This document shows, piece after piece, positions 24,336-35,761 of a stretch of 64,000 nucleotides of DNA. This DNA comes from Mycosphaerelloides madeirae. Lineage: Eukaryota; Ascomycota; Dothideomycetes; Mycosphaerellales; Mycosphaerellaceae. Positions within the stretch are counted from its first letter, which is position 1; every line of letters starts with the position of its first letter. Position numbers and translations under genes: made by a program. The DNA lies in the NCBI GenBank assembly GCA_002785995.1, contig NHNV01000019.1, positions 1-64,000 of the forward strand, written 5' to 3'. The notes beneath the pieces were generated by a model, which was given only the letters and a program-made list of their open reading frames with translations, did no database searches and had not been told where the DNA came from.

Positions 24336-25825
24336 ATGGACTATGGTATACAGTCTCAAGAGCAACTCCATCGACCAGAAGATGAACGATTAAAGGTAAG
24401 TCCGTTCCCTTAAGGCCAACTCAATTACCTTCAAAGGATACTGACCTTCTCTAGATAATAGTGATCGGCGCCGGCCTCGGCGGCTTAGGCGCCTCCATAT
24501 CCCTACTCCTCGTCGGCCACACCGTCCATATTCTCGAATCAGCCTCCCAGCTCTCCGAAGTAGGCGCCGGCATCCAAGTCCTTCCCAACAGCGCCAAAGT
24601 CCTGATCCAATGGGGTCTCAGACCCAAACTCTCTGCACTGGCCACAATTCCGGAGCAAGTCACGATGCTGGGCTGGAAAGGCAATGTTATTACGGCGCAT
24701 GATTTTGCTGAGACGGCGAGGGAGTATGGCGCGCCATTCTGGGATTTTCATAGAGCGGATTTACATGCGGCTCTGCTTGGGAGGGTTAGGGAGTTGGGGG
24801 GCACGGTGGAGGTAAGGAGTAGGGTTGTTGATGTTGACCAATCGAACCCTGAATCGGTGACGGTTATGTTAGAGGATGGGAGGAAGATGAGGGCGGATTT
24901 GGTTGTGGGCGCCGATGGAATCTTCTCAAGATGTCGAGAGATCTTGCTTGGACGACCGAGTCCTCCGATCGCAACGGGCGATTTGGCGTATCGGGTGTTG
25001 TTGAGCACGGAGGGTTTGAGGGACGACCCAGAGCTCGCGGTGTTTTTGAAGACGCATCATGTGCGGTACTGGATGGGACCTGGGAAACACGCTGTCACAT
25101 ATGTCCTGCGAGAGGGAGCTCTACTCAACATGGTCCTCCTCGTGCCCGACGACATGCCACCCGGAGCCTCAACAATCGACGCCAACGTCGACGAGATGCG
25201 AGCTCTCTTCGAAGACTGGGACCCAAGAATCCGTAAACTCCTCCAATACTGCACCTCCGTACAGAAATGGCGCCTTTGCTTTCGCCCTGGCCTTGAAGGC
25301 GCAGCATGGTTCAATTCTACAGGCACATTTACCCTCCTCGGCGACGCAGTCCACGCCACCCTCCCCTACCTCGCCTCGGGCGCTGGAATGTCCCTCGAAG
25401 ATGGCGCAGTTCTCGGTGCCTGTTTCGCTCGGATCCCTGATAAATCCCGCCAATCCCGGCTTACCGCGCTCTCTGTCTATGAGCGCTGTCGACGGCAGCG
25501 CACGGAGAGTATTGTGGAAAGGGGAAATTTACAGCAGTGGTTGTATCACGTTGAAGACGGGGAGGAGCAGAGGGTTAGGGATGAAAGGTTCCGGGCTTTT
25601 GAGCAAGTTGAGAAGGAGGTGAGGGATAAGGGGAGAGTTGGGGATGTTGTTTTGCCTGTGGGCTTGGAGGAGGGGATGGATCCGTTGGCTTGGAGAAGAT
25701 TTGGGGTGGGGAGATGGTTGATTGGGTATGATTGTTTGAGGGATGTTGAGGAGAAGTGGCCGAAGAAGAAGGGGAAAGAGAAGGCGCAAGGGGGTGGCGA
25801 TGGGGTTGTAAGAGCTGCTTTGTGA
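24336..25825 (+). CDS. FAD-dependent monooxygenase, salicylate-hydroxylase-like
   Basis: Model: join(24336..24395, 24455..25825), 476 aa. A 20-codon first exon is joined by a 59 nt intron to the dinucleotide-binding motif IIVIGAGLGGLGA. Other signatures are the DG motif VVGADGIFSR and the GD motif LLGDAVHATLPYLASGAGMSLEDG, diagnostic of class A single-component flavin hydroxylases (salicylate/6-hydroxynicotinate type). These enzymes use NAD(P)H and oxygen to hydroxylate or decarboxylatively hydroxylate aromatic acids. The C-terminus is Lys-rich (KWPKKKGKEKAQ), an unusual tail. It lies tail-to-tail with the phenol-hydroxylase-like gene, 99 bp apart, and head-to-head with the P450. The substrate could be salicylate, 3- or 4-hydroxybenzoate or another phenolic acid. 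Confidence 0.85.
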
Positions 25826-25924
25826 AAGACATATGGATGGGTTTGATGCAGTTTCAAGCATTGATTCAGTTGAACGGTTTTGGGAAAGACATGCTTTTGG
25901 GAAGGATGAGATGACGCGTCCGTG

Positions 25925-27915
25925 CTACAGTATAAGAAACGACTTAAAATACTTCTCCAACCACTTCGCCGCCCCCTCCGCGTCCGCATCATCACCCAAA
26001 TCTTCCAGCCTCCACCTCTCGACACTCCCCACATACCCATCAGGTCTGACATTGACAATCGCCACTTCCGTCTTCTCCATATCGCCGATCCACTTCTGAT
26101 ACGCAAATTTCCCGCCTGTATTCTCCTTCGCCCGATTGTCAAGATAGATTGTCCAACGAGCTTCTTGAAGCAAATTGGGCAATTCGTCAATCTCAAAATC
26201 GTGCTTCGACGTCGCGGTCAACAGAGCGGGCGTAAAAAGTTCGTTGGCGGAGACGTAGCGTTCTGGTCGGATATACTCGTCCATTTCGTTGGCTCTCCGG
26301 GGGTTCTTGAAGTATGAATGTGTCGCGGCCTTCGAGAAGAATGTTCCCGAGATCAACCCGTCGACTGTCTCCAGGAATCTCCACGCCCTCTTGACGTCAG
26401 GACAGATGAAATATATCCTGAACTGCCCCAGCATCGGAATATCAAGCTGCAAATCAACCGGATTGGCATCAATATACCTCGTCACTTTCGCCGGCGGAGG
26501 TAAACACCCGGGTCTAACAACACTTTTGCTCATCGCTTTCTCATTAATCAGATTGCAGGTATAGTCCGCTCCAGCACCAGAAATGAACCGAACATTGTTG
26601 AAGAAGTTCTGCGCTAGCGCTTCTGAATCACCTTCGTGGAAGGCATTTGCGTGCTCGAAGTCGAAGTTGATGAGGTCTTGAGCGATTTTTCGACGCTCTT
26701 GTTCGTAGGTGGAGAGGAGTTGATGAGTTGCGAGGTTTCGGATTACGAGGTTGAGTTTCCAGGCGAGGTTAAGTGTGTCGTGCATTGAGGTGTTCATTCC
26801 CTGAGCGGCTTTGGGAGAGTGTGTATGGCTTGCGTCTCCTGCGATGAAAACGCGCTGAGCATCGTCTGTGAAACGACTGGCTACTCGTTGGCCAATCTGA
26901 TAGATGCCAAACCACTCAACTGCTTTCCAGTTTACCCTGTAAGGTTGCATCATCTGCTTCGCTCTCTCGATCACATACTCCTGAGTTGCCTTTTCTTTCG
27001 GCAATCGGTCACCATCTTCCGATTTAAGCTCGATATACAGACGAGTCATATTGCGCTCCCTCGGAATGAACAGGATATTGCCATACTTATGCGAGTACAC
27101 GACGGTCTTGTGCCAGATGTCCGGGAAGTCTGTATCCAGCTCGCCGTCAAGTACTCCCCAAATCGCATCTGAAGAAGCCCCTTCAGCTTGAACATTTGGC
27201 ATGCATTTGCGGACTTGTGAATGAGCTCCATCGCAACCAATGAGATAGTCGGTCATTAATACTCGCTCTTCACCAGTTGGTGGGTTGCGATATGTCACTT
27301 TAAGTGCTCGACCATCTCCAGGGTTGTCGTTGTAAGAAACAAAAGCTGCATTCCTGCATACTTCAACACCTCGAGATATCAGATCGTCTTCAAACACATT
27401 TTCGACCATTCCTTGGTGGGCCAGAACCATATATGGGTCCAGAAGATCTATTCCCGGAGGATAATGTGCTTCTCGGGTGGTACGGCGAAGTCCAGTATCT
27501 GGTGTTGAGTTCCAGAAAACGAGGTCGTAGAATTTGGCTCCTCGGTTGAGTAGGTCTGTGGCCAGGCGCATTTGCTTCAGGGTTTCGATAGTTTTGGGTT
27601 GGAGGCCATCGGCTCTGCCTGAGGAGGTACGGTCTGGCCTGTCGTCGAGGATTTTGGTCCTGATTCCAAAACGGACAAGGTTAGTTCTGCTGGAAGTCAA
27701 TTCACAGCTCAAATCTGTTGATCTATTACGACTCACGCAAGCATCAATCCAGCTGGACCAGCTCCAATGACAGCGACTTGACAATCTCCATCATCGTTAT
27801 TCGTCCCTTCGCTCTTGATCGATCGGCCCGGCGACATATTGTCGTCTTTGCGAATCTTGCGAGGGTCGTGGTCGCCATTGCCCTCTGGTGCAGCTCGCTT
27901 GTTGCTGCTAGACAT
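25925..27915 (-). CDS. FAD monooxygenase, phenol 2-monooxygenase (phenol hydroxylase) type
   Basis: Model: complement(join(25925..27689, 27737..27915)), 647 aa. The 47 nt intron joins AGPAGLMLA to RTNLVRFG. The Rossmann motif VIGAGPAG, DG motif GCDGAHSQVRK and GD motif FIAGDASHTHSPKAAQGMN are present. The C-terminal third is the thioredoxin-like dimerisation domain typical of phenol hydroxylase (ending with IVNVRPDGYVGSVERW). Its length fits yeast and fungal phenol hydroxylases, which ortho-hydroxylate phenols to catechols with NADPH. The N-terminal 45 residues are polar with a KRAAPEG...RKIRKDD stretch and may be disordered. Within the block it would follow a ring-acid hydroxylase. No ring-cleavage dioxygenase is seen nearby. 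Confidence 0.9.
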
Positions 27916-28389
27916 CTCTCGTCACCACAGCCATACGTTCGCCACTGTTGTTTGCCATCCCCATATTGCTGCCAATGCTGGCGTGAGTGCAATGCTCGCA
28001 TGTTTGATAGGGCAAACGCAAACCCACTCTTGCCCGAAGACCTTGCGTGCTTTCCGAACGACGCCGAACGTGGCAGGTCCATTATCCGATTCCGACTTTC
28101 TCTGCCGAACATCCACTTCTGATGATTTTGGATTACCTGGGAGCAGCCCGGATGATGTTGAGCAATAGGCGATGCGGTTGATATCTTCGAGACTCGACAA
28201 GCTTGCAAGAATGGGCTCTTTATCACCGACAAAGATGACCCACCTTCATCTAAACCCTCTGGCCGGTTGCTATGTGAGGTTTTGTCGTTCGACAACATTA
28301 CCGAACGAATTGCTCGATCAAGCAGCCTTCCTCCCATTTCACTTTCCACGCAAGGCGTCGTCACTAACAACAGATTCAACGGAGTCATT
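27916..28389. promoter_or_regulatory. Divergent spacer between phenol-hydroxylase-like gene and deacetylase pseudogene
   Basis: No gene is supported. It contains the promoter of the minus-strand monooxygenase and what was once the promoter of the deacetylase. Confidence 0.35.
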
Positions 28390-29402
28390 ATGGCCAAGAA
28401 GCGAGTCCTTGTGAGCTACGGTCCATATAAACCATTCATCAAAATATCTCCTCTAAGCTGATCCATTGCTCAGGCGTCGATATTGACGCAGTCGCTGGTT
28501 CGCTCGGATCATACGGCGGCGCAGACTCGACGTCTGACATCTCACGAGGAATATGGGCTGGCACTATCGGAACGCAAATGGTTTTCAAGCTTTTCGACAA
28601 ATACAACATCAAGGCAAAGTGGATTATCCCTGGTCATACGCTCGAATCGTTCCCGAGGATTGCGCTGCGATTTGAGATGCTGGGCGTGAGATTAGACGCC
28701 ATGGATATACTCATGAGAATTCAGCGGATATGACTTTCGAGCAACAGAAAGGTGTTCTTGAAAAGACATATGAGCTTCTCACGGACTTTTATAGGAAGTC
28801 ACCTCATGGTTCTGAGGCACCTTGGAGGTAGAATAGTGTAGAGGGGGGAACAGAGCTCATGCTGTCTTATGGCATTGAATACGACCATTCGATGAGCCAC
28901 AAGGACTGCCAAATGTACTGGCTGCGGACAGGAGACTCATGGAAAGATCGACTATTCGAAGAAAGCCGAAGAATGGATGGAACCTCTCGTCAAAAGGAGA
29001 GACGACTGGACTCGTTGAGATTCCAGGTAAGGACTAATATCTTTGTCATTCATACGGTCGCAAGCTTATCGTTCCGAAGGCTCGTGGTACCTCGACGACT
29101 TAACACCAATGATGTTCATCAAAAAGAGCGCAAATAGTCATGGATGGCGTAACACAAGAAATGTCGAGGCTATCTGGACGGATCACTTCGACTACTACTA
29201 TCGAGAGTTTGACGAGTTCGTCTTTCCAATGACGATGCACTCAGACGTCAGCGGGTGGCTACATGTATTTTTGATGCATGAAAGGATCATCGAACACATC
29301 AACAAGCATGAAGGCGTGGAATAGGTGACGATGGAGCAGATGTGTGATAATTTTCAAGAGCAAGAATCAGCCACCCCTGGGAGCGATGATGCCTGCGAGT
29401 AG
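28390..29402 (+). pseudogene. Decayed polysaccharide deacetylase (NodB-like) gene
   Basis: Protein-level similarity to fungal polysaccharide-deacetylase/allantoinase-like proteins continues through the whole region but in different frames. After MAKKRVLVSYG and a probable intron with an abnormal GTCCAT donor, the NodB segment reads SYGGADSTSDISRG, FDKYNIKAKWIIPGHTLESF. A frame change near 28670 leads to a His-rich segment (HGYTHENSADMTFEQ). A TAG in the frame follows near 28831. The next part (LSYGIEYDHSMSHKDCQMYWLR) needs another frame change near 28943. The last part (WYLDDLTPMMF, FDEFVFPMTMHSDVSGWLHVFLMHERIIEHINKHEGVE) ends at a TAG where the family has Trp. No single mRNA could encode a complete enzyme. 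It sits inside the aromatic-catabolism block, between two live oxidoreductase genes. Confidence 0.85.
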
Positions 29403-29844
29403 ATCTGAGATTGAGGAGAGACTGAAGATGAAGAAGGACTCGGAGTAGAGGGGTTACGTATTTACTTGATCGAATAGTGAATTGGCAAAAATTGAACCGC
29501 ATTGGTGAGCATCAATTGATCACTACTCTTACTGTAAGACTACTACTGAGTACGGTCGCCTCTCCAGATCGCAAATCAGGTCTGCTCGACCGGATTTCAC
29601 ACGCAATGTGTCAAAGGTGGCATTTCGGCAGGACTTTGGATACAGCCACGGACGGGCGGTTTTCTCCCACTTTTGCACACTACTAGCAAAATTTAGTTGG
29701 TCGGGTTCCAAGTGGGACTGCCGGCACAGACGATGCGATCTCCTATACTTCCTTGTTTCTCTACTTGGAAATCGATGAAATTCGCATAAGTCCTTTCTTT
29801 TCAAGCCTTTTGCACACAGAAAGACCACCCACATTCCAGACGAT
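29403..29844. other. Spacer upstream of the Old Yellow Enzyme gene
   Basis: 442 bp without a supported gene. It holds the promoter of the oxidoreductase starting at 29845. Confidence 0.4.
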
Positions 29845-31071
29845 ATGCCGGCAGCAATATCAACCCTTCCATTTCTGCCTCTGCGCGAGACGAAGCTATT
29901 CGAATCGATCAAGCTGGGTAGATACAACTTGGCTCATCGAATCGCCCAAGCTCCTCTCACTCGGATGAGAGCAACAAAAGAGAGCGATGGAATTTTCGTT
30001 CCGAACAATTTGATGCTCGAATACTATTCGCAAAGAGCAAGCCGGGGGGGACTACAGTTGACAGAGGCAACTGACATCTGTCATTACGCAAGTGGATATC
30101 CTGGTGTGTCTGGAGTTTTCACCGATTCTCAATTGGCAGGCTGGAGAAAGATCACGGACGCTGTTCATGCAAAAGGAGGATACATCTTTTCTCAGCTCTG
30201 GCACACAGGTCGTGCTTCGCCACCAAGCCTGCGAAGCGGACAGCAAGCATTCAGCTCAAGCAATTTTTCGATCTCTGGCAAGGCGCTCGACGGTACAGAA
30301 TACAGCGACAACCCGCCGAGGCCAGCGACTGTTTTTGAGATCCAAGAGCTCACAGCGTCGTGGGCTCAGGCTGCAAAGAACGCCATAGCAGCAGGATTCG
30401 ACGGAGTTGAGATCCACGGAGCGAATGGTTATCTGCTGGACCAATTTCTCCATGATAATGTCAACAAAAGAACAGATGCGTATGGAGGATCGGTCGAAAA
30501 TCGTTGCAGATTTCCATTAGAAGTCCTTGAGGCAGTGTCTCGGGCGATTGGTTCCGACAGAGTGGGAATCAGACTTTCTCCGTTCAACTACTTCCAAGAC
30601 ACCGAAGACAGCGATCCAATGGCACACTGGTCGTATCTCTGCGAGAAAATCGCCGCTCTTCCGGAGGAGTTACGCCCAGCTTACGTTCACAGCGTTGAGC
30701 CTCGATTCGACGAAGTACTCAGTGAAGAGGCGAAGATGGACGCCCTCTCTTCATGCAAGGACAAAGTTCCGGAGGCAGAAGTCACACGCAAGACTCCTTA
30801 TACTCTTGATTCTTTCCGAGACATTCTAAACAATGGTGGAGTGAAATTCCTTGCAGCCGGCAACTTCGACAGAAACAATGCATTACCCAAGGTGGAAGCT
30901 GATGCCGCAGATGTCATTGTTATGGGCCGATGGTTCATCGCCAACCCTGACCTCCCGCGACGTCTTGCCGATGGCCTGCCTCTGAACGAGTATGATAGAT
31001 CGACTTTCTATGGTGCAGAATCGCCACAGAAAGGATATATCGACTATCCTGCGTTTGGCTCAGCATCGTAG
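29845..31071 (+). CDS. Old Yellow Enzyme-type NADH:flavin oxidoreductase
   Basis: A single-exon gene of 408 aa. The TIM-barrel OYE fold is supported by RIAQAPLTRMRA near the N-terminus, FSQLWHTGRAS, the substrate-binding pair in VEIHGANGYLLDQFLHD (His and Asn two residues apart), the proton-donor region YGGSVENRCRF, and the flavin phosphate site near ADVIVMGRWFIANPDLP. These FMN enzymes reduce activated C=C bonds of alpha,beta-unsaturated carbonyls with NADPH and act in fungal alkaloid and oxylipin metabolism. In this neighbourhood it could reduce a quinone- or enone-type product of the hydroxylases. There is no signal peptide or organelle signal. Confidence 0.92.
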   Translation: MPAAISTLPFLPLRETKLFESIKLGRYNLAHRIAQAPLTRMRATKESDGIFVPNNLMLEYYSQRASRGGLQLTEATDICHYASGYPGVSGVFTDSQLAGWRKITDAVHAKGGYIFSQLWHTGRASPPSLRSGQQAFSSSNFSISGKALDGTEYSDNPPRPATVFEIQELTASWAQAAKNAIAAGFDGVEIHGANGYLLDQFLHDNVNKRTDAYGGSVENRCRFPLEVLEAVSRAIGSDRVGIRLSPFNYFQDTEDSDPMAHWSYLCEKIAALPEELRPAYVHSVEPRFDEVLSEEAKMDALSSCKDKVPEAEVTRKTPYTLDSFRDILNNGGVKFLAAGNFDRNNALPKVEADAADVIVMGRWFIANPDLPRRLADGLPLNEYDRSTFYGAESPQKGYIDYPAFGSAS

Positions 31072-31397
31072 AGAGGGATGCAAGTTCTGGTGAGATGCGA
31101 AGCTGTGTCGATTACCCCCGGACAGTGAGGAGGGTGTTGAAGCCAGCGAAGACTGTGCAGAGAAGCCAAGGGGACGTCCAGAACTCAAACCCCACCTTTG
31201 CTGCAGGCTGCTCCACTTTTGATAAACCCCATCATTGGTGACCAGGCCGGTACGAAGAACATACTGCCACAGAGCTACCTATCCAGTCATCTCTCCACGA
31301 TCAACATTCTTCCTCTAATTGTGTCCGATTTCTGCTCCATTCTTCAACGTCGTGCAAACATTCACTCTTCGCCGCGCTAGCGCTATATTACGAAAGC
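31072..31397. other. Promoter region of the zinc-finger transcription factor
   Basis: 326 bp between the oxidoreductase stop and the transcription factor start, with no gene seen. Confidence 0.4.
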
Positions 31398-34010
31398 ATG
31401 ATGTCTCAGCCAGCTCGCTTTTCATGCGGATTTGAGGGGTGCCAGCGAAACTTTAGCCGACAAGAACACCTTCAGCGACATGTTCTCAACCATGCTGAAG
31501 TTGATTTCACTTGCGAGAGATGCCGGACTGTCTTCAAAAGGCCGGACTTGTTAGGTATGACAATCTTCGAGAATTATTGCACACTTGCTGATCTCCACCA
31601 AGATCGGCACATGGCGAGGCACCGCCAGAAGGATATCGAAGGCGGAAAGTTGATGACACGGAAGCGATTGTATAAGGATGATGAAGGCAACGTGATATCT
31701 AAACGACCGGCAAAAGAGCGACGTACAGCCGCAACCACAAGCTCTCAAGATCCATTCACGCTGCCTTTATCACCTCCTGGAAGCTCTTCAGATATCGCTA
31801 TATCCCCTTCTCGCATCGAATTCGATCAATCGACAGACCAAAATCTCCGACAATATTCAGCGCCGTCTCAGGAAACGCAGCAAACGCATGGCAGCCACTT
31901 CGAGCCTTTTTTCGACGATTACCTCCCTTGGAGAAACAACGCTTCGTCATCGATTGAACAAGGTATTTTCAACGGGCCCTTCGACGACATTTTCATGCCG
32001 GACACAGCGAGCTCGTTCAATATGCCCTACACGACGGCGAACAATTACAACTGGCTTTTTGACTTATCCTTCGATCACTTACTCTCGGATACATATGCTG
32101 CGGCTTCAGAACCTACCAAGATTGCGATACCTCCTGGTAATACACATTCATTCCCGACTGAGTTCGATTTGACGAGAATGAACACGATGATACCCTCGCC
32201 AGACGATTCACCCACTCGCGAAAATGGGACTCAGAGATCGACCGTACTACAGAACCAGCATTGCATTGGTTCAGCTGATCAACTCCAACGATCTTCCATG
32301 TCGACTGGTCCAAATCAAATGGCTCGCGACCATCATTCGGACCAGGGAAGCTGTCGAGAGAGTCCAATGACGTTCTTGACGAGTGATCATCGTCTACCAC
32401 TGCTTGACAATACTGACTACGAACGACTGATGGAAATTATTGAAAGAGCCAATCCTGTAATGCCGGATGGCGGTCTCATACGATTCAACAATGAACTGCT
32501 TACTCAACCGTCGTTTCAATTATATCTGGACTTCTACTTCACTCGGTTCAATACGGCGTACCCGCTTATACACATGGCCTCCTTTAATACCTCCAATACT
32601 GAGACTCTCCTCTTGTTGTCGATGATACTCCTAGGGGCCACATACGGAGATAAAGCTTCTCATCAACTTGCAGTCTGCATCCATGACGTCCTTCGACCTC
32701 AAATATTCTCTCACTCCAGCTTCAGTGCAAAACCTGAGCTCTGGATCCTGCAAGCCGTACTGCTCACTGAATGCCTGGGCAAGTCCCGTGGGGGACAGCG
32801 GCAACACGACATGAGCCATTTGTTCCATGGCTTGCTCATCAATCTTATCAGACGGAGTGACTGCCAATCAGCAGTACCGGAGAATATGGTCGATGCAAGT
32901 ATCGATACAGACGATCAATGGAGGACCTGGATCGATCTGGAGCAGAAGAAGCGGCTGGCACAGCTTTGTTTTGTCTGGGATGTGCAACATGCTGTGCTCT
33001 TTAGCCAGTCGCTGTGTATGTCTGCTTTCGAGCTGCGGTCTACGCTTCCTTGCGATCAAGTGCTATGGGAAGCACCAACGGTGCATCGATGGCGAGAGCT
33101 CTGGCAAATACAGAGACATAAGTCACTGCATCTTTTGACTGTGCTGAAAGCTTATCTTAAGCCCCAGAAAGAAGTGATGGCACCGAATCAGTTGAACGCT
33201 CTCTCTCGTGTTGTGATCCTGCATGGTCTGATGTCAATATCTTGGGATATGACTCGGCGAGATCAAACCTCCTTGGGCATGATGGGCAGCAATCTCTCCT
33301 CAGGATCGTGGCGTGATCGCTTATCACAAGCCTATGACAACTGGAAGTCCGACTTCGATATCTTCGCCGATAACCTCAGCGACCTGGCGACTAGGAACGG
33401 TGATAGTGGTATCATGGACACTTCACGGGACTTCATCATCGCCAATAAAGCAATATACCATGCTGCCCAGCTCATCTTGTGCGCCGAGATCTTGGACCTG
33501 CAAATCTACGCCGGAGCCAGACACATTCTCGGTCGCCCAGTATCTCGAGCGGACTACAGTCGCTCTCAGACAGCAGTCAGAAGTTGGACGAGAAAAGACT
33601 CAGCAAGAGCAGCCAAGGCGGCGTGGCATTCAGCTCAGATCTTACAAGATGCAACGTCGAGCGGCAACGATGTGATCGTCGTCGGGAACCTGTTCCATCA
33701 TCCGTGGACAATCTGTCTGGCCTCCCTTACCATCTGGAGCTTCTATCACATCAAGCCGAAGGCCCCAAAAGCTGAAGATGATGAGTTGATCTGGAATCCG
33801 AAAGCAGATATGAAGGAACTCCTCGATACGATTCTCAGCACTGCATTAGATCATTTGGCACAGCAGCCTCGAGAGAGAAAGTGCACTGCGGGGCTGACTG
33901 CGGTCGTCTGTAACAGTCTGAGCGCAATTCGGTGGGGAGTGGTTCATGATGGAATGCTTGTGTTGAAAAGACTCACACCGTGGAGACTGGTCAATGAAGA
34001 CCGGCATTGA
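31398..34010 (+). CDS. C2H2 zinc-finger transcription factor with fungal-specific (MHR) domain
   Basis: Model: join(31398..31554, 31603..34010), 854 aa. The 48 nt intron (GT at 31555, GCTGAT branch, AG at 31602) contains no stop, so the frame also reads through. Removing it restores the second finger, CERCRTVFKRPDLLDRHMARH, supporting the splice. Finger 1 is CGFEGCQRNFSRQEHLQRHVLNH. After a Ser/Thr/Pro-rich linker with a basic stretch (KRPAKERR), the middle homology region typical of fungal Zn-cluster regulators begins near FYFTRFNTAYPLIHMASF. It continues to the C-terminus (HHPWTICLASLTIWSFYHIKPK). C2H2-MHR regulators often control nearby catabolic genes. Its place between the hydroxylases and the NCS1 permease (57 bp tail-to-tail) makes it the likely local regulator. 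Confidence 0.9.
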   Translation: MMSQPARFSCGFEGCQRNFSRQEHLQRHVLNHAEVDFTCERCRTVFKRPDLLGMTIFENYCTLADLHQDRHMARHRQKDIEGGKLMTRKRLYKDDEGNVISKRPAKERRTAATTSSQDPFTLPLSPPGSSSDIAISPSRIEFDQSTDQNLRQYSAPSQETQQTHGSHFEPFFDDYLPWRNNASSSIEQGIFNGPFDDIFMPDTASSFNMPYTTANNYNWLFDLSFDHLLSDTYAAASEPTKIAIPPGNTHSFPTEFDLTRMNTMIPSPDDSPTRENGTQRSTVLQNQHCIGSADQLQRSSMSTGPNQMARDHHSDQGSCRESPMTFLTSDHRLPLLDNTDYERLMEIIERANPVMPDGGLIRFNNELLTQPSFQLYLDFYFTRFNTAYPLIHMASFNTSNTETLLLLSMILLGATYGDKASHQLAVCIHDVLRPQIFSHSSFSAKPELWILQAVLLTECLGKSRGGQRQHDMSHLFHGLLINLIRRSDCQSAVPENMVDASIDTDDQWRTWIDLEQKKRLAQLCFVWDVQHAVLFSQSLCMSAFELRSTLPCDQVLWEAPTVHRWRELWQIQRHKSLHLLTVLKAYLKPQKEVMAPNQLNALSRVVILHGLMSISWDMTRRDQTSLGMMGSNLSSGSWRDRLSQAYDNWKSDFDIFADNLSDLATRNGDSGIMDTSRDFIIANKAIYHAAQLILCAEILDLQIYAGARHILGRPVSRADYSRSQTAVRSWTRKDSARAAKAAWHSAQILQDATSSGNDVIVVGNLFHHPWTICLASLTIWSFYHIKPKAPKAEDDELIWNPKADMKELLDTILSTALDHLAQQPRERKCTAGLTAVVCNSLSAIRWGVVHDGMLVLKRLTPWRLVNEDRH

Positions 34011-34067
34011 AGCTATCCGTCAAGAGTAATCGATAATCAGCGCAAATATTCTAGGTCGTGTCTCTAT

Positions 34068-35761
34068 TCAACGACCGATGTACCTCTTCTCCAAGTACCT
34101 CAAGGGAGGAAACACAAGCGCCGCCCAAGAGCTTCCAACAAAGAGTCCCATATCCGACCCATCGTCGCCGATCAAGACAGATATTGGTCCAACAAAGTAG
34201 ACCTGGTCCATACAGAGGACAGCTCCAGCCCAGCCAATAATGAACGCAGTAAGGGCCGCAAGACCGACGGGCAACCTGGACTTATCATTCCAATCCTCCC
34301 AAACATATCCAGTCGATCGTCGAAAGATGAATTGTTCCTGTAAGGTGATAACGATCCAAATCGTAATCCAATAGCCAATCAACGATAAGAAGTTCTCGAA
34401 AATGTCATAGAGATGATTCTGTCCCAAGGCTCCACAGACGGTGTAAATAACGACACTGAGTGTGTTCCAGACCATTCGTGGGACTTTCATAGGCCATGAA
34501 CCTAGGCATTGGAAGCCGAGACCGCAAGCGTAGGTTCCGGGAACGTTGTTTGCGATGACACCCAGCATCATGATCACAGCGCAGAAGTGTCCAAAAGCTC
34601 CAAGAGGCTCAAAGGCAGCAACGAGCAAAGTTCCCGGGCTGACTTCGTGTGCGGTCTCCCAGCTTGGGGTGCTCGAGATACCAGAAGCGATCCCGATTCC
34701 AATCATCAGGGCAAAGATGTATCCGAAAGTCTCTCCAAACCAAGTGAGAAAGAATGTCAGGGGTATCGAGGTGTCTTCCGCAAAGTAGACGTAGAGGTCC
34801 GCACCTGCCGGTGACCAAGAACTCGATGCGCTGAGACACAAAGCAAACATCGATAGACGGTTGCCTGCCATTGTTGCAGGAGAGTCAGAAGATTGTATTG
34901 AGGTGTCGAAGTATGGTCCAGCGCAGCCTGCGAGGATGAAGAGGACAGCGGCTTGGGGCATCCAACCGTATTTCTCGTACGTGTGGATGATGGGCATGCC
35001 GAACACGGTGATGGAGAACGAGATGATCTGGAAAAGTGTCAGTGCTGCATATCAGGCGAATGCTCGGAATGACGAACCGCAACGATGACCACTCCCACAG
35101 TGACTGAAAGATTTCCACCAGCTACTGCAGAAAGAATCTGTCCTCCAACGACGGTGTCGATCATACCGTAGCCGAGCATGATGACGAGATTCAATACCAC
35201 GCAGATGCGGCTCGGCCACCACCCCATCGAGTATCTCGCAATGATCTGGAGGTTGGTCAGTCGTAGGTACTATTTCGATACGTTGACTGATCTCACCATC
35301 GTTCGATTGCCCGATTGTGGTCCAGATGTGGCAATATACCCAGTGCACGCAGCCCCAACAAACACCCCGAACACAGCACACAGCGCGGAGTCGAGAAACG
35401 ACAACCCATATACACTGGGCCCAAGGAATCCTAAGGTGACATGGTTTGCCGTAAGGTTTGCGCTCATCCACATGAAGAACATCTGCACATATCTCGATAT
35501 CGAAGGCTATTGAGCACATCAGCTATGGCTCCCATGGAATCAAAATTGCATACGTACCGGCTGTCGTTCATCTGGCGGCACTCTGACTACGCCTCTTGTC
35601 TCCGTGAATTCGGAGAGTACATTGCGCCAGAACCCTTTTCTACCAGGCGTCAAGGCCACTTCTCCTTCGCGGATAGATGCTGGACTGTCATCGCTGCTTC
35701 GCGCATTGTAGACTCGCGCAAAATCTTTGCTCTTACCCTTCTCCGTTGAGTCGGCAGACAT
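34068..35761 (-). CDS. NCS1 family purine-cytosine-type permease (copy 1)
   Basis: Model: complement(join(34068..35027, 35078..35245, 35297..35506, 35558..35761)), 513 aa. Introns are 50, 51 and 51 nt, each with clean ends. The polar N-terminus is followed by MFFMWMSANLTANHVTLGFLGP, the first helix signature of Fcy2/FcyB-type transporters. Then come GLSFLDSALCAVFG, MGWWPSRICVVLNLVIMLGYG and ISFSITVFGMPIIHTYEKYGW. About twelve helices fit. The family imports cytosine, adenine, guanine, hypoxanthine or related nucleobases by proton symport. It is divergent from a thymine-7-hydroxylase-like gene (545 bp between starts), so thymine or another pyrimidine is a possible cargo. That link is inference; NCS1 specificity is not readable from these motifs. 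Confidence 0.9.
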
